DNA from: Anodontia alba
Lineage: Eukaryota > Mollusca > Bivalvia > Lucinida > Lucinidae
Assembly: GCA_964016985.1 (NCBI GenBank)
Contig: OZ024825.1
Location: 28,821,893 to 28,885,892, forward strand
Direction: 5' to 3'
Length of the DNA stretch: 64,000 nucleotides
The notes under the pieces were generated by a model, which was given only the letters and a program-made list of their open reading frames with translations, searched no databases and had not been told where the DNA came from. Both the position numbers and the translations under genes were made by a program. This document shows, piece by piece, positions 1-9,423 of the stretch (positions within the stretch are counted from its first letter, which is position 1; each line of letters opens with the position of its first letter).

Positions 1-423
1 TTCTGGGAATAATAAGAAAAATATTTCAAAATGTCATCTGCTGAATTTTTTATCTAGCAGTATTAATTTAAGTATTAAATTATGAATATCATTATGACAC
101 CCCAATGTACTTCCTCAAGGCCCAAATAAATACCTTTACAGTGTGAAATTTAAATATTAGCAGACAACACTTTCAAATATTCTTTGCAGAGAAAACAGAG
201 CCTGACACTTCACATGAATTGTCTCAATAGATGGCCAGTCACATGAAATATCATGCCCTATTTTCTCAAAAAAAATAAATGATCACAAATTTGTTGTTTG
301 CAAATTTCATGATAGGCATACTAAGGATTAACTATTTTCAGTACCTTTATCAATTTTGTACTATATTACCCTACATGTTGGGAGACATAAAAACCTTATC
401 ACGTTTGTCCTATCTGTTCATTG
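1..423. repeat. AT-rich stretch with degraded hairpin MITE pieces
   Basis: No gene seen. Bases 1-60 match the 3' end of a hairpin MITE found elsewhere (AAAATATTTCAAAATG followed by CATCTGCTGAA). Bases 155-300 are a decayed copy of the family that is intact at 4212-4425: the words GCAGACAACA, AGAGAAAACA and CACATGAATTGTC are followed by their inverted counterparts. The remainder is unassigned AT-rich DNA. Confidence 0.5.
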
Positions 424-646
424 TCTAACCCATTGAAGGCTGAATAGATTCTTTCACACTATATACTGGAAGAGTCCAATTTCAATTTTAGGTCCGGCGA
501 TGAAATTTACATATTCCGAGAGAAAAATGGCTAAATTATTTGCAAACAGTGGAGACCTGATCAGACGCCGCATTCTGTGGCGTCTGATCTGGGTCTGCAC
601 TGTTTGCCAACTACCCTTTTAAGGTCTCCCGACTACAATGGGCTAA
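424..646. mobile_element. Hairpin MITE, CCCATTG-ended type (copy 1)
   Basis: The ends are inverted (TAACCCATTG at the left, CAATGGGCTA at the right) and the centre is a strong palindrome at 541-611, built on GCAAACAGTG, GATCAGACGCC and GGCGTCTGATC. A second copy with true TTAA flanks lies at 46129-46330. It is non-coding. The TTAA flank here is degraded, so this copy is old. Confidence 0.65.
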
Positions 647-792
647 ACTACTTGACTTTAATAACATGAAATGTCAAAGCCTATTTTCTGGTAAATAAGT
701 AAAAACATTTCAAAATGTCATCTGCATGCTAAGTGTTAAGGGTGATAATCAGTTTGTACATGTTCAGTATCAGTTGGTACCATATTTATCTT

Positions 793-945
793 AACCCTTG
801 CCATGCTGAATAAATTAAGATGCCACTCCCACTTCTAATTGTCATCCAATCAGATTACTTGATCCAGGCTGTTGGTACAAACTCACATACTAAATGACAA
901 ACAGTGCAGATCCAGATCAGCTGGCTTCTTCAGACACATCAACAG
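793..945 (+). mobile_element. TTAA hairpin MITE, left half only
   Basis: It starts TTAACCCTTGCCATGCTGAA and follows the intact copies at 2134 and 4841 as far as the GCAGATCCAGATCAGCTGG hairpin arm, where it stops. The right half is missing. Confidence 0.6.
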
Positions 946-1100
946 GTAGTGAAATGGACTTGTTTAAATTTTAGACCAATGATGGTAAGGACTAAGGTTT
1001 CTAATATTTGGGGTGACTAGGGTACATAACATATCTGAGATGATATTATTATCAATCTTGTACTCCTGTATTGCACTAAAGATTGTAACATTTACATTTG

Positions 1101-1308
1101 CCCTTGTCATGCTGAACAAATTAAGATGCCTTGCCCACTTCTAATTTTCAGCCTATCAGATTGCTTAATCTGGACTGTTGCTATAAATTCACATACTTAC
1201 CGGTAATGGCAAACAGTGTAGATCCAGATCAGATGGCTTCTAAGCCAACTGCTCTGGATCTACATTGTTTGCAAAGGCATGGTATATCCGGGTTCAGCAG
1301 GTTTAGGG
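1101..1308 (+). mobile_element. TTAA hairpin MITE (full copy)
   Basis: The left end is CCCTTGTCATGCTGAA and the right end is TTCAGCAGG with TTTAGGG followed by TTAA. A central hairpin at about 1208-1274 pairs GCAAACAGTGTAGATCCAGA with its inverse. No protein is encoded. The 71-residue open frame crossing it is the hairpin read through and is not a gene. Confidence 0.7.
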
Positions 1309-1312
1309 TTAA

Positions 1313-2129
1313 AATTTCAATGACTGGTGCACAGATGGCTAGTTGACCATGGCTGATTGAACTTGTTTTTTAGTTCCTACGAAATTCTTCTGACAGCTCA
1401 AGAAAACAAATATATCTAGGGATATTTTAGGGACATTTTCCAATCATATCATGAAAATGTATGCTATGTCTACTCATTAATTTTGCTTCATCAAGGTGAT
1501 TTTAAGTACACTCAACATACCATTATTTTATAGAAGATATAAAAGACATCCCTAAATTATCCCCATTTACCTCCTGAAATGCCGCTATGATTAAAAACCT
1601 CATTGGCTTGAACTACCCATGTCTAGAACAAATTTATGGTCCCAAAGATATTTAAGCCAAGTTGACTGACTAGGTCTTTCCAAATTTTAAGCACATTTGT
1701 GATGCATGACTGGAGTTTTTCACTATTGCTAAGGTTGAATGCACATTGCATTATCTTGAAAAAAAAAAAAAAATAAAAACGTTTTGTCAAGGCCGACCAC
1801 TCATTGACATATGTAATAATAACATCTCCAAAACCACTGATGCAATATCTGCATGCTAGAAAGCTTAACTCGTACCTGTGTAAATCTCGTCTCAAACTCA
1901 AAGATTTCATAAGCGAGGTTAGTTTAGATTGTGGAGCATTATAGTAGCTTATTTTATTGCATATTTTATTATCGAAATGAATGAATTAAAGTACTGATAA
2001 TGGGATGCCAACACACCAAAAATTAACATTTTTCTAATCTATTCAACAAGACTTTCAAGAATAATTTCTATCCATATGATTTAGCAGGATTCTTCTTGTT
2101 GAAATGTTGCAACTAAGTCTGTATATACA
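1313..2129. other. Unassigned AT-rich interval
   Basis: No gene, RNA or repeat end recognised on either strand. The only notable item is an A-run near 1759-1775. Open frames are short, rich in Phe/Lys, and lack any family motif. Confidence 0.4.
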
Positions 2130-2133
2130 TTAA

Positions 2134-2338
2134 CCCTTCTCATGTTGAATAAATTAAGATGCCACACCCACTTCTAATTGTCAGCCTATTAGATTCCTTG
2201 ATCCAGATTATTGATATACCTTCACATACTGAATGGCAAACAGTGCAGATCCAGATCAGTTGGCTTCTTAAGAAGCAACTGATCTGGATCTACACTGTTT
2301 GCAAAGGCAGGGTATAGCCGGGTTCAGCAGGACAAGGG
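2134..2338 (+). mobile_element. TTAA hairpin MITE (best-preserved copy)
   Basis: A 205-bp element flanked by TTAA on both sides (2130-2133 and 2339-2342). Ends are CCCTTCTCATG and GGACAAGGG. The centre at 2234-2302 folds into a long hairpin (GCAAACAGTGCAGATCCAGA ... TCTGGATCTACACTG). TTAA duplication with CCC...GGG ends is the habit of piggyBac-type transposases, which is inference because no transposase is present. Confidence 0.75.
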
Positions 2339-2342
2339 TTAA

Positions 2343-2461
2343 TATCCAGAACATTGTCTGTGCTAGCTATTTAAATTCATACAGGCGTGACATCCCTTAT
2401 TTAAAGAATAGACCTGTGTCACTACCCAAATGGAAAGTATCAACAGTCTTTAGAGGGCTGT

Positions 2462-2493
<32 letters not shown>

Positions 2494-2539
2494 CAACAAT
2501 CAGATTTTTTTTCAGAAGTTAATTGGGTCATTTTCTTAT
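2343..2539. repeat. Spacer with a long A-run
   Basis: Unassigned sequence containing about 26 consecutive A at 2468-2493. It may be the tail of a lost retroelement; no head was found. Confidence 0.4.
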
Positions 2540-3765
2540 CCTGTCTTTTAAAGGTTTTTTTTTTTCTTTTTTTAGCTCTGGCAACCATTTTGTTCAGCAG
2601 AGCAGAACCATTTTAGCAATTTTGGTATAGGGGCATAAGAGGAATATTGATGTGAAATTATATTGAAATCCAGCCACTGGCCACGGAGATATTGTTTAAA
2701 GGTTTTTCTACTTTTAGCTCTGGTGATCATTTTGTTCAGCAGAGCAGAACCATTTTGGCAATTTTGGTAGAGGGGGATAAGAGGAACATTTCTGTGGAAT
2801 CATTTTGAAATCAGGCCACTGGCCAAGGAGAAGAAGTCGTTTGAAGGTTTTTCATATTTTTAGCTCTGGCGGCCATTTTGTTCAACTGAGCAGAACTATT
2901 TTAGCAATTTTGGTAAAGTGCCATAAGAGGAACACTTCTGTCAAATTACTTTGAACTCAGGACACTGGCTGCGGAGATGTCATTTAAAGGTTTTTCTATT
3001 TTTAGCTCTGGTCGCCATATTGTTCAGCCAAGCGAAACCATTTTAGCAATTTTGGTAGAGGGCCATTGGAGGAAGACTTCTGTGCAAATATTCTGAAATC
3101 GGGTCATTGGCCAAAGACAAGATGTCGTTTGAATAATTTCTATTTTTAGTTCTGGCGGCCATCTTGTTCAATGGAGCAGAACCATTGTGGCCATCTTGGA
3201 TTTCCGACTGACACAATTTTAGCTTGTTTTGATCCAGAAGTTATCCTGTTGCTACAGAGCAAGTTTCGGCTCAAAGAGACCAAAGGTTTGGGAAAAGATG
3301 TCGAAAATTTTCAAGATGGCAGCTGAGGCCGCCATCTTGGATTTTTTGGGGGCTCATTTAGCTATTTTGTGTCTACTAAGTGCCCTAATGCTCATAATCA
3401 AGTTTGGATTCAACTGGATTATAGAGATGTCCAATATATGAATTCTCAACATTTTTCCCATATAAATGTATAGGGCCCATTCAAATGTATCGGGAAGCAA
3501 ATTTGACCTTGCCATAAAAAGGTCAAACATCATCGTAGGACCATCATTTTAGCAATTTTGGTAGATCTCCTGTCCCTATGATTTGGGCAAAAATTTGGCC
3601 CCAGGGCTTATTTGGTTCCGGAGAAGAAGATTTTTAAAGGTTTTTACCATATATGGGCATGGCAGCCATCTTGGTCAATGGATCATGACCATTTAAGCAA
3701 TCTTTCGTTTCCCTGCCCCAAGGAGGCGCCATATGAAATTTGAGCAACATTGGCCAACATTGACT
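2540..3765 (+). repeat. Tandem array, about 144-bp unit, Helentron-type core (family T)
   Basis: TTTTAGCTCTGG recurs at about 2573, 2715, 2862, 3003 and 3147, a period of 141-147 bp. Each unit reads on through CCATTTTGTTCA, AGCAATTTTGGTA and GGAACA. Beyond 3230 the units degrade but keep GCCATCTTGG and AGCAATTTTGGTAG to about 3765. The word order parallels the 166-bp unit at 34-40 kb (CTTGGTAGAGG, GGAACATTTCTG, GGCCATGTTTTTTGA), so it is probably a divergent relative. It is non-coding. Confidence 0.6.
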
Positions 3766-3840
3766 CGGATCAAGTAATCTGATTGGCTGAAAATTAGAAG
3801 TGGTCGTGATATCTTAAATTTTCAGCATGACAAGGGTTAA
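3766..3840 (-). mobile_element. TTAA hairpin MITE, half copy in reverse
   Basis: It ends CAGCATGACAAGGGTTAA and carries the reverse of the standard left half (GATCAAGTAATCTGATTGGC). The hairpin core and other end are missing. Confidence 0.6.
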
Positions 3841-3990
3841 CAGTTCTTTTACCAAAATAAACCAGCTATTGCTACTATATGATTTCACATTATGCTGCCT
3901 ATATGCTATTCTTTTTTCAGTTGAACTTTTGGCCAGACAATAACTGTTTCCAAACAGTGAGAGTATTTTCTTATGTATTAGTGCTTCAAC

Positions 3991-4309
3991 TGGCAGTATA
4001 TAAATAGGCTGGTGTAGCATTATTGATAGGCAATGACAAAATTTGTTTTAACCCTTAAAGTACCAAGCAAAATTTGTAGCAGACGACATTCAATTTTTTT
4101 TTTTTTTATTTTTCAGAGAAAACAAGTCTTGACATTTCATGTGAATCGTCTGGCAGTATATAAATAGGCTGGTGTAGCATTATTGATAGGCAATGACAAA
4201 ATTTGTTTTAACCCTTAAAGTACCAAGCAAAATTTGTAGCAGACGACATTCAATTTTTTTTTTTTTATTTTCAGAGAAAACAAGTCTTGACATTTCATGT
4301 GAATCGTCT
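3991..4309. repeat. 160-bp tandem direct duplication
   Basis: The segment beginning TGGCAGTATATAAATAGG at 3991 is repeated from 4151 at an offset of 160 bp and is almost identical, differing mainly in T-run length. It covers the flank and the left arm of the MITE at 4212. The break falls in the hairpin stem (GTGAATCGTC), suggesting slippage or a repair event primed by the hairpin. Confidence 0.75.
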
Positions 4310-4425
4310 GCTTGGCACATGATTCACATGACATTTCAAGACTTGTTTTCTCTGAAAAATAAAAAAAAAAAAAATAAAATAAAAAAAATTGTCGTCTGCT
4401 GCAGTTGTGATTGGCACTTTAAGGG
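4212..4425 (+). mobile_element. TTAA hairpin MITE, CCCTTAAAG type
   Basis: A 214-bp palindromic element flanked by TTAA (4208-4211, 4426-4429). Ends are CCCTTAAAGTACCAA and TTGGCACTTTAAGGG, and the stem joins GACATTTCATGTGAATCGTC to its inverse. Relatives lie near 5933-6165, 8490-8690, 45021-45222 and 62277-62466. It is non-coding. Confidence 0.75.
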
Positions 4426-4428
4426 TTA

Positions 4429-4775
4429 ACGTGGTCCTTAGAAATAGTTCAACTAGCTCCAAGTTTTGCTTTATAGATTCAGATACTTCTAACCCATACC
4501 GGAGAACAGGTAGGACGTATATCTGAAACATGTTTATGACTGATTCAGGGTCTAGTCCATTCTCTCCATGAAATCCTGCCGACAATAGACTGTACAGTGA
4601 ATGTCAAGCCTTCTGTATGTTGGTCTCTACACTGACAGAATGTACTGTTCAGGTTATCCCCATGTGTGTTGTTTTCTTCACTCAGGCATTTCAACTCTGT
4701 CCAGAAACCACATATGGCATGATTTGTTGGATTTTAACCTTGCTTTATTTGGCTCTGCTTCCAAAAGAACACTCT
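4429..4775 (-). pseudogene. Non-LTR retrotransposon reverse transcriptase, 3'-region fragment
   Basis: Read on the minus strand, this encodes a recognisable post-catalytic piece of a non-LTR reverse transcriptase: HMGIT, then SVETNIQKA, then SLYSLLSAGFHGENGLDPES, then YVLPVLRYGLEV. Family members normally have Arg at two places where this copy has TGA, consistent with CGA to TGA decay, and the frame shifts near 4690. Upstream in another frame lies VEMPE, which usually precedes the HMGI motif. The downstream end is cut by the TTAA MITE at 4425. The polymerase active site is not in the window. Clade not assigned. Confidence 0.7.
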
Positions 4776-4840
4776 TCAGGGATTGCAAAATGTAATGCTC
4801 AAATATCAATTTATAATTAATGCTGAGCATACTGGGTTAA

Positions 4841-5045
4841 CCCTTGTCCTGCTGAATAAATTAAGATGCCACACCCACTTTTAATTTTCAGCCAATCAGA
4901 TTACTTGATCCAGATTTTTGTTATAAATTGGCATACTTGATGGCAAACAGTGCAGATCCAGATCAGTTGGCTTATGAAGAAGCCAACTGATCTGGATCTA
5001 CATTGTTTGCAAAACAGGGTATATCCGGGCTCAGCAGGACAAGGG
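4841..5045 (+). mobile_element. TTAA hairpin MITE (full copy)
   Basis: 205 bp, flanked by TTAA at 4837-4840 and 5046-5049, with CCCTTGTCCTGCTGAA and TTCAGCAGGACAAGGG ends and the same GCAAACAGTGCAGATCCAGA hairpin centre (about 4940-5015). Its length equals the copy at 2134-2338. Confidence 0.75.
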
Positions 5046-5049
5046 TTAA

Positions 5050-5235
5050 AAAATTCAGCAGAATACATTTTTAAATTTTTTTTTTCCCCAGATAATTAGC
5101 TTATGATATTTCATACAAATTGTCTCCTTAGGCCCTTAGGAGACAATGTCATTGCCTATTTCCTGGGAAAAAAGAAAAATATCATCAATTTGTAGTCTGC
5201 TGAATTTTCTGCAAGAGTGGCAATGGTTGAATATC
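5050..5235. mobile_element. Hairpin MITE, CAGCAGA...CTGCTGAA type
   Basis: It reads inward from ATTCAGCAGAATACA and outward to GTCTGCTGAATTTTCTGC. The middle (about 5117-5150) is a palindrome on GTCTCCTTAGG and CCTTAGGAGACA. The same design occurs at 8940-9135, 57455-57600, 59870-60050 and 60920-61100. Confidence 0.6.
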
Positions 5236-5330
5236 AAAAATATAAAGAGGATAAAAGTGTGACATAAATGCTTATTGAAGGCCCTTAATTTTACCATACA
5301 TGACCCCTAGCTCCACTTAGAAGCTGTATA

Positions 5331-5923
5331 CAGTCGAACCTCAATGGCTCGAACATCTTTGGGACCATGGAATTTGACTCCTCCATCAGAAGGCTATAAC
5401 CACGCCCATGCGTAAATCCTTAGACAAACAATATCGTGATACCTGTATTTGTCAATGAAAACTGCATTCGTACCTGTATTTATCAATGAAAAAGTACATA
5501 GGTAATATTGTTTGTCTAAGCAATAATATTAACCCTTAACTGGTAAGCTAGTTTGGTTGGTCAGATTTTGGTGCCATTTACTGGTCAGGTGATTTCACGG
5601 AGGACTCAATTTGATCGAGACATGGGTAGTTCGAGCCACTGAGGGTTACTCATGCACCAGTTCAGGAAGCAAATAATGATAATTTACAGAAATCTTTATG
5701 ATCTTCTACACAATGAATGTATGTTGAGTGTACTCATTAGAATTGCCTCAATGAGGCAATTCTAATGAGTACACACAACATACAATGCCATTATAAAATA
5801 AGAAAAAATCCCTAAATATTTGTTTTCTTGAGCTTTTGGAAGAATTTTGTAGGGACTGAAAAACGAGTTTGAATCATTCATGGTAAACGAGCCATCCGTG
5901 TTCGAGCCATTGAGGTTATATTG
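5331..5923. mobile_element. 593-bp pogo-like MITE with a nested palindrome
   Basis: Imperfect inverted ends of about 25 bp: CAGTCGAACCTCAATGGCTC at the left, and at the right the reverse of CAATATAACCTCAATGGCTC. It is flanked by TA (5329-5330, 5924-5925). CAGT-type ends with a TA target duplication suggest pogo/Tigger mobilisation. There is no transposase. A separate palindrome with CATTAGAATTGCCTC and its inverse lies inside at about 5715-5785. A direct repeat of TACCTGTATTT with TCAATGAAAA is at 5438-5492. Confidence 0.65.
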
Positions 5924-5932
5924 TATATCCCT

Positions 5933-6166
5933 TAACACTTAAACTCTAAGAAAATTTTAGCAGACAACATTCTAGAATTAATTTTTGCTTTTTTTTTTTT
6001 CCAAAGAAAATAATGATAGACATTTAATGTGAATTGTGCACTGGGCAATGATTCACATGAAAAGTCATCTTATTTTCTCTGGGAAAAAAAAATGCAGAAA
6101 AAACAACAAGGAATAAACAAAATCGAAATTCATCTGCAGAGTTGTGATTAGAGCTTTAAGGGTTGA
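5933..6166. mobile_element. Decayed CCCTTAAAG-type hairpin MITE
   Basis: Ends are TTAACACTTAAA and GCTTTAAGGGTTG. The interior keeps AGCAGACAACATT, a T-run, TTAATGTGAATTG and the inverse. It is a diverged relative of 4212-4425. Confidence 0.6.
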
Positions 6167-6500
6167 AATTATTTCTTATTAAAAAGACATCCAGTGTGAT
6201 AAAACAGAACTTTGATTACATCATCTGAGCTACAAAGTGAGATAATATACCTTACAATATGTGCACCCCTGTGAAGACAGATCAGCCAGTGTATTGACAC
6301 TGTCTAATCAGTCTTCATGGCAGCTCTTCAGTTGAACAGTGAAGACTGACCATACTGTGCAAATGTGCAGATTCATCCTAGTCTGCTGGGCATACATCAT
6401 ATTTACGCTTTTTTGTAAGTATATGAACTGCAATTCAATTAGATGATAACTTGATGTGCATTTTATCAGGAAAACATGCCTATATAGTTCTGACCCCCTT
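6167..6500. other. Unassigned, with a weak inverted repeat
   Basis: No gene seen. GTGAAGACAGATCAG near 6272 and CTAATCAGTCTTCA near 6304 can pair, as can later GAAGACTGA words. Similar GATCAG/CTGATC words occur near 16080, 20040, 26170, 41720 and 51630, so this may be another decayed hairpin family. Confidence 0.35.
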
Positions 6501-6529
6501 AAACCACACTTTTATACAGTAAAACTGGG

Positions 6530-6665
6530 ATTTACTTGGGTATACATTTATTTTCTCATTTCTGCTCAAAAAACATAGATTGTGGGTATTCATTAGAACT
6601 GCCTCATGGTGGCAGTTCTAATGAGTACCCACAATCTATGCTTTGAGTAGAAATATGAAAACTAT
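6530..6665. mobile_element. Palindromic MITE centred on CATTAGAA/TTCTAATG
   Basis: A near-perfect palindrome: ACATAGATTGTGGGTATTCA and TTAGAACTGCC, a short loop, then the exact inverse ending CCACAATCTATG. The outer arms add TTTCTGCTCAAA and its inverse. Related copies: 8050-8175, 26491-26632, 42371-42557, 60110-60215. Confidence 0.7.
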
Positions 6666-6739
6666 TAGAATTTTTCATCTGCAAGTTTTCATTTTTTGGT
6701 GGTAAAATTCTCAATATATTTGAATAAGTGTATTTTCGT

Positions 6740-7880
6740 AATGTTAAGTCCACAACTGTAAGAGGAGTTGCATCCACATTACTCACAAGGTACCAATTAG
6801 CTATGCACACTTATAACAGTTGAACTGTAAAACATGACTAAGTTCAAAATGCTGAAAAGGTAATAAAAATAAATTCAGGAATATAACAAAAGCACATGCA
6901 TATCTTCAGATTATAAAAACCACCTGCAAAGTTTCAAAAATTGATTGATTGATTGATTGTGTTGGGGTTTAACGACACGTCAACCCTTGAGGGTCATTTT
7001 GTGTCGTCTCCCAGAGAAAGGGAGAAAAGAGATAGAAGAGAGAGTAGAGGAGATGAAAGAGAGGGACAGGGAAGAAAGAGGAACAGGAATGAAAGTGAAG
7101 AAACAGAAGAAATAAAAACATTCCCCCTCTACCCTTACCCACTACAAGGATAGCAGGCCTTGCCCAACTGTAAGCCAATATCAGTTGGACGCCCCAGTGA
7201 TGTAAGATACACAGCACCTTCGCACCACCCGACCTTCCCCCGCAAAGTTTCAAAAAGAACAGTCCACAACTGTAAGAATTGCAACCACAAGCTACCCATT
7301 ATCTATACTATTTGAGCTTGAAAAATGCTTAAGTTCAAAAACCCAGAAAAAAGCAACAAAAAAATAATTTTAGGAATACAACAAAAGCACATGCATATTT
7401 TCAGACCATGACAAAAACACTGCAAAGTTTCAAAAAGAACCATCCACAACTGTAGGAGGAGTTGCATCCACAAGGTACCCACTGCCTATACTATTTGAGC
7501 TAAAACAAAATGACTAAGTTGAAAACCCATAAAAAGTGACATAATATTATTTCAGAACTATACCAAAATCACATGCATATCTTTTTACCATGACAAAAAC
7601 ACCTGCAAAATTAAAGCTCCATCCATAACTGTAGGAGGAGTTGCGTCCATAAAGTACCCACTATCTATACTATTTGCACTCGAAAAATGACTTTAGTTCA
7701 AAACCCAGAAAAAGTTACAAAAACTAATTTCAGGAATATACCAAAAGCACATGCATATCTTCAGACAAAGACAAAAACACTTGCAAAGTTTTCAAAAAGA
7801 TCCATCCACAACGTGAAGGGTTGCGTCCACAAGGTACCTACTCTCAAAGGGAGGAATTACAGAATTTGGGAAATGCGGAA
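6740..7880 (-). repeat. Tandem array, about 180-bp unit (family U), split by a SINE
   Basis: CCACAACTGTA followed by GGAGTTGC recurs near 6748, 7262, 7442 and, in diverged form, near 7622 and 7803. Allowing for the 301-bp SINE and its duplication, the period is about 180 bp. Shared words are AAAGCACATGCATAT, ATGACAAAAACAC and CTATACTATTTGAGC. The design matches the tandem cores of Helentron-type elements, but no element end was identified. Confidence 0.6.
6941..7241 (-). mobile_element. SINE, TCAATCAA-tailed family (copy 1)
   Basis: Exact 15-bp target duplication (GCAAAGTTTCAAAAA at 6926-6940 and 7242-7256). The element is inverted: its tail is the (TTGA)n run at the left. Inside the tail lies a domain, seen on the plus strand as GTTTAACGACACGTCAACCC, like that of the other SINEs here (GTTTTACGGCCCAGTCAACC). 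Copies: 51911-52201 and 56945-57231. The head is not clearly tRNA-like. Glu/Arg-rich open frames across it recur in all copies and are not coding. Confidence 0.8.
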
Positions 7881-8049
7881 AGCAGAATACTAAGTCCCCT
7901 TGCTTTTCTTCGAAAAGGCTAAGGACAATGAATCTCTTGATCAAAAGATATAAAAGTTACTGGGGGACTGAACCATTATGTACCCCTCAAAATTGTTTTA
8001 TGCTGAAGCACAAAATAAGAATTTTTATGTTATATGGCCAAACATGACT
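7881..8049. other. Unassigned short spacer
   Basis: No repeat end or gene seen; a purine-rich run follows the 180-bp array. Confidence 0.35.
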
Positions 8050-8175
8050 CTGATATTTTTCATATTTCCGCTCAAAACATAGATTGTGGATACTCGTTAG
8101 AACCGCCTAGCCGAGGCAGTTCTAACGAGTACCCACAATCTATGTTTTTGAGCAGAAATAAGAAAAATAATGTAT
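8050..8175. mobile_element. Palindromic MITE, CATTAGAA family (copy 2)
   Basis: TTTCCGCTCAAAACATAGAT, then GGATACTCGTTAGAACCGCC, a short loop and the exact inverse, ending in CCACAATCTATG and TTTTTGAGCAGAAATA. It closely matches 6530-6665 and is one of the cleanest hairpins in the window. Confidence 0.7.
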
Positions 8176-8544
8176 ACCCCTGTAAACCCCAGTTTTACTA
8201 TATAAAAGATGGGTTCAAGAGGGTCAAAATTATATAGGTACGTTTTCGTAATGATGACCCTATTTGACATCTTAATGACTCAATATCCACTGAGGTTCTG
8301 TGAATACCTATCTCTCAAACACTTCACTTCAGTCCCTTAACACTTAGTATGCTTCAGGCAAATTCAGCAGTTGACAAATTGATGATATTTTTCTTACTTA
8401 AATAATTGTCCAAGAAAATACGAAAACTATTTAAAATGTTGTCTGCTGAAATTTTTATCCAACATACTAAGACTAAGAATGCTGGGTAAAAATTTCATGG
8501 TGCCAAGGCTTATATTGCTAAGTGAAATTGTAGCCAACAACATC
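8176..8544. mobile_element. Remnants of CAGCAGA-type and CCCTTAAAG-type hairpin MITEs
   Basis: From 8340 (TTAACACTTAGTATGC) to about 8480 the sequence reads like the MITE at 5050-5235. From 8490 it reads like the left arm of the 4212-4425 family and runs into the dispersed repeat. Confidence 0.45.
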
Positions 8545-9253
8545 CTGATTTTTTTCTGAGAAAATCAGACTAGATATTTCATGTGAATCATCTGCCTAAA
8601 ACATGAGTCACATGGAATGTTGTCTTATTTTCTCAGGAAAATAAAAAAGATGTCTGCAGCAGTTGTGTTTAGCACTTTACATGAATTGTCAAATCCTAAT
8701 TTCTGGGTGATATGAGAAAAATATTTAAACTTGCCAGCTGCTGAATTTACTCCAAGTGTACAATATGTGTTAAGATTTTTTGGCTATTTCTGCACCAAAA
8801 TGTACCTTGTGGGTCCTCTTTGAAAGTGCCTGAGGCAATTTCAGTGTCAAAGTACCTATATCTGATGATGTAAAACAATATCAACAAAAAAATCCTTTGA
8901 TTAGCTCCACCATCCAGGCCTATAATGCCATTAATTTTTTATCACTCTCTTGGCTTATTCAGATGACAAATGATATTTTTCTTTATTTTCCCTGAAAACA
9001 GGATTTGACATTTCATGCAAATTGTCTCCATTGGCGACAATTTGCATGAAAAGTCGAATCCTGTTTTCTGGAAAAAAAAATAAGAAAAATATTTCAATAT
9101 GGCATCTGCTGAAAATATTATCGAGAGTGCTAAGCATTAACATGTTACATCATACATTACATCACACATAAGATGGAGTATCAGCAAATATTTTTCTAAT
9201 TTCTTCAAGAAAATATATGATGTTGGTACTCATTAGAAGCAACTCATCAAGGT
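8545..9253 (+). repeat. 1-kb dispersed repeat, left part (interrupted)
   Basis: Closely matches the start of the tandem units at 59494 and 60487: ACAACATCCTGATTTTTT, TGGCTATTTCTGCACCAAAA, and the hairpin GACATTTCATGCAAATTGTC near 9010-9050. The match stops at AACTCATCAAGGT (9253). The remaining part of the unit reappears at 27225. Confidence 0.75.
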
Positions 9254-9414
9254 TGCTAAGGACTAATGTTTGCAGAACTATTATTATAAAAGACGGCCTC
9301 TGTCTAGTTGAGAGTATTGAAGCCTTGCAGCAACGTTTGTCTCTTCTGATCTTTGGACATCTATTCTGTGCTGTAACAGTTGATTTTTGCTCTAAAATGT
9401 CTTGACGGGGACGT
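9254..9414 (+). repeat. Inverted-repeat arm, segment A
   Basis: GACTAATGTTTGCAGAACTA through TTTTGCTCTAAAATGTCTTG pairs with the reverse of 24835-24998. The outer limit coincides with the break in the dispersed repeat at 9253. Open frames here have no family motif. Confidence 0.7.
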
Positions 9415-9423
9415 ACGACTATA

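Noticed and set aside
6953..7153. Arg/Glu-rich 66-residue frame repeated at 51911 and 56945
   Set aside because: It lies within a SINE with target duplications on both sides; the frame is a by-product of purine-rich SINE sequence.
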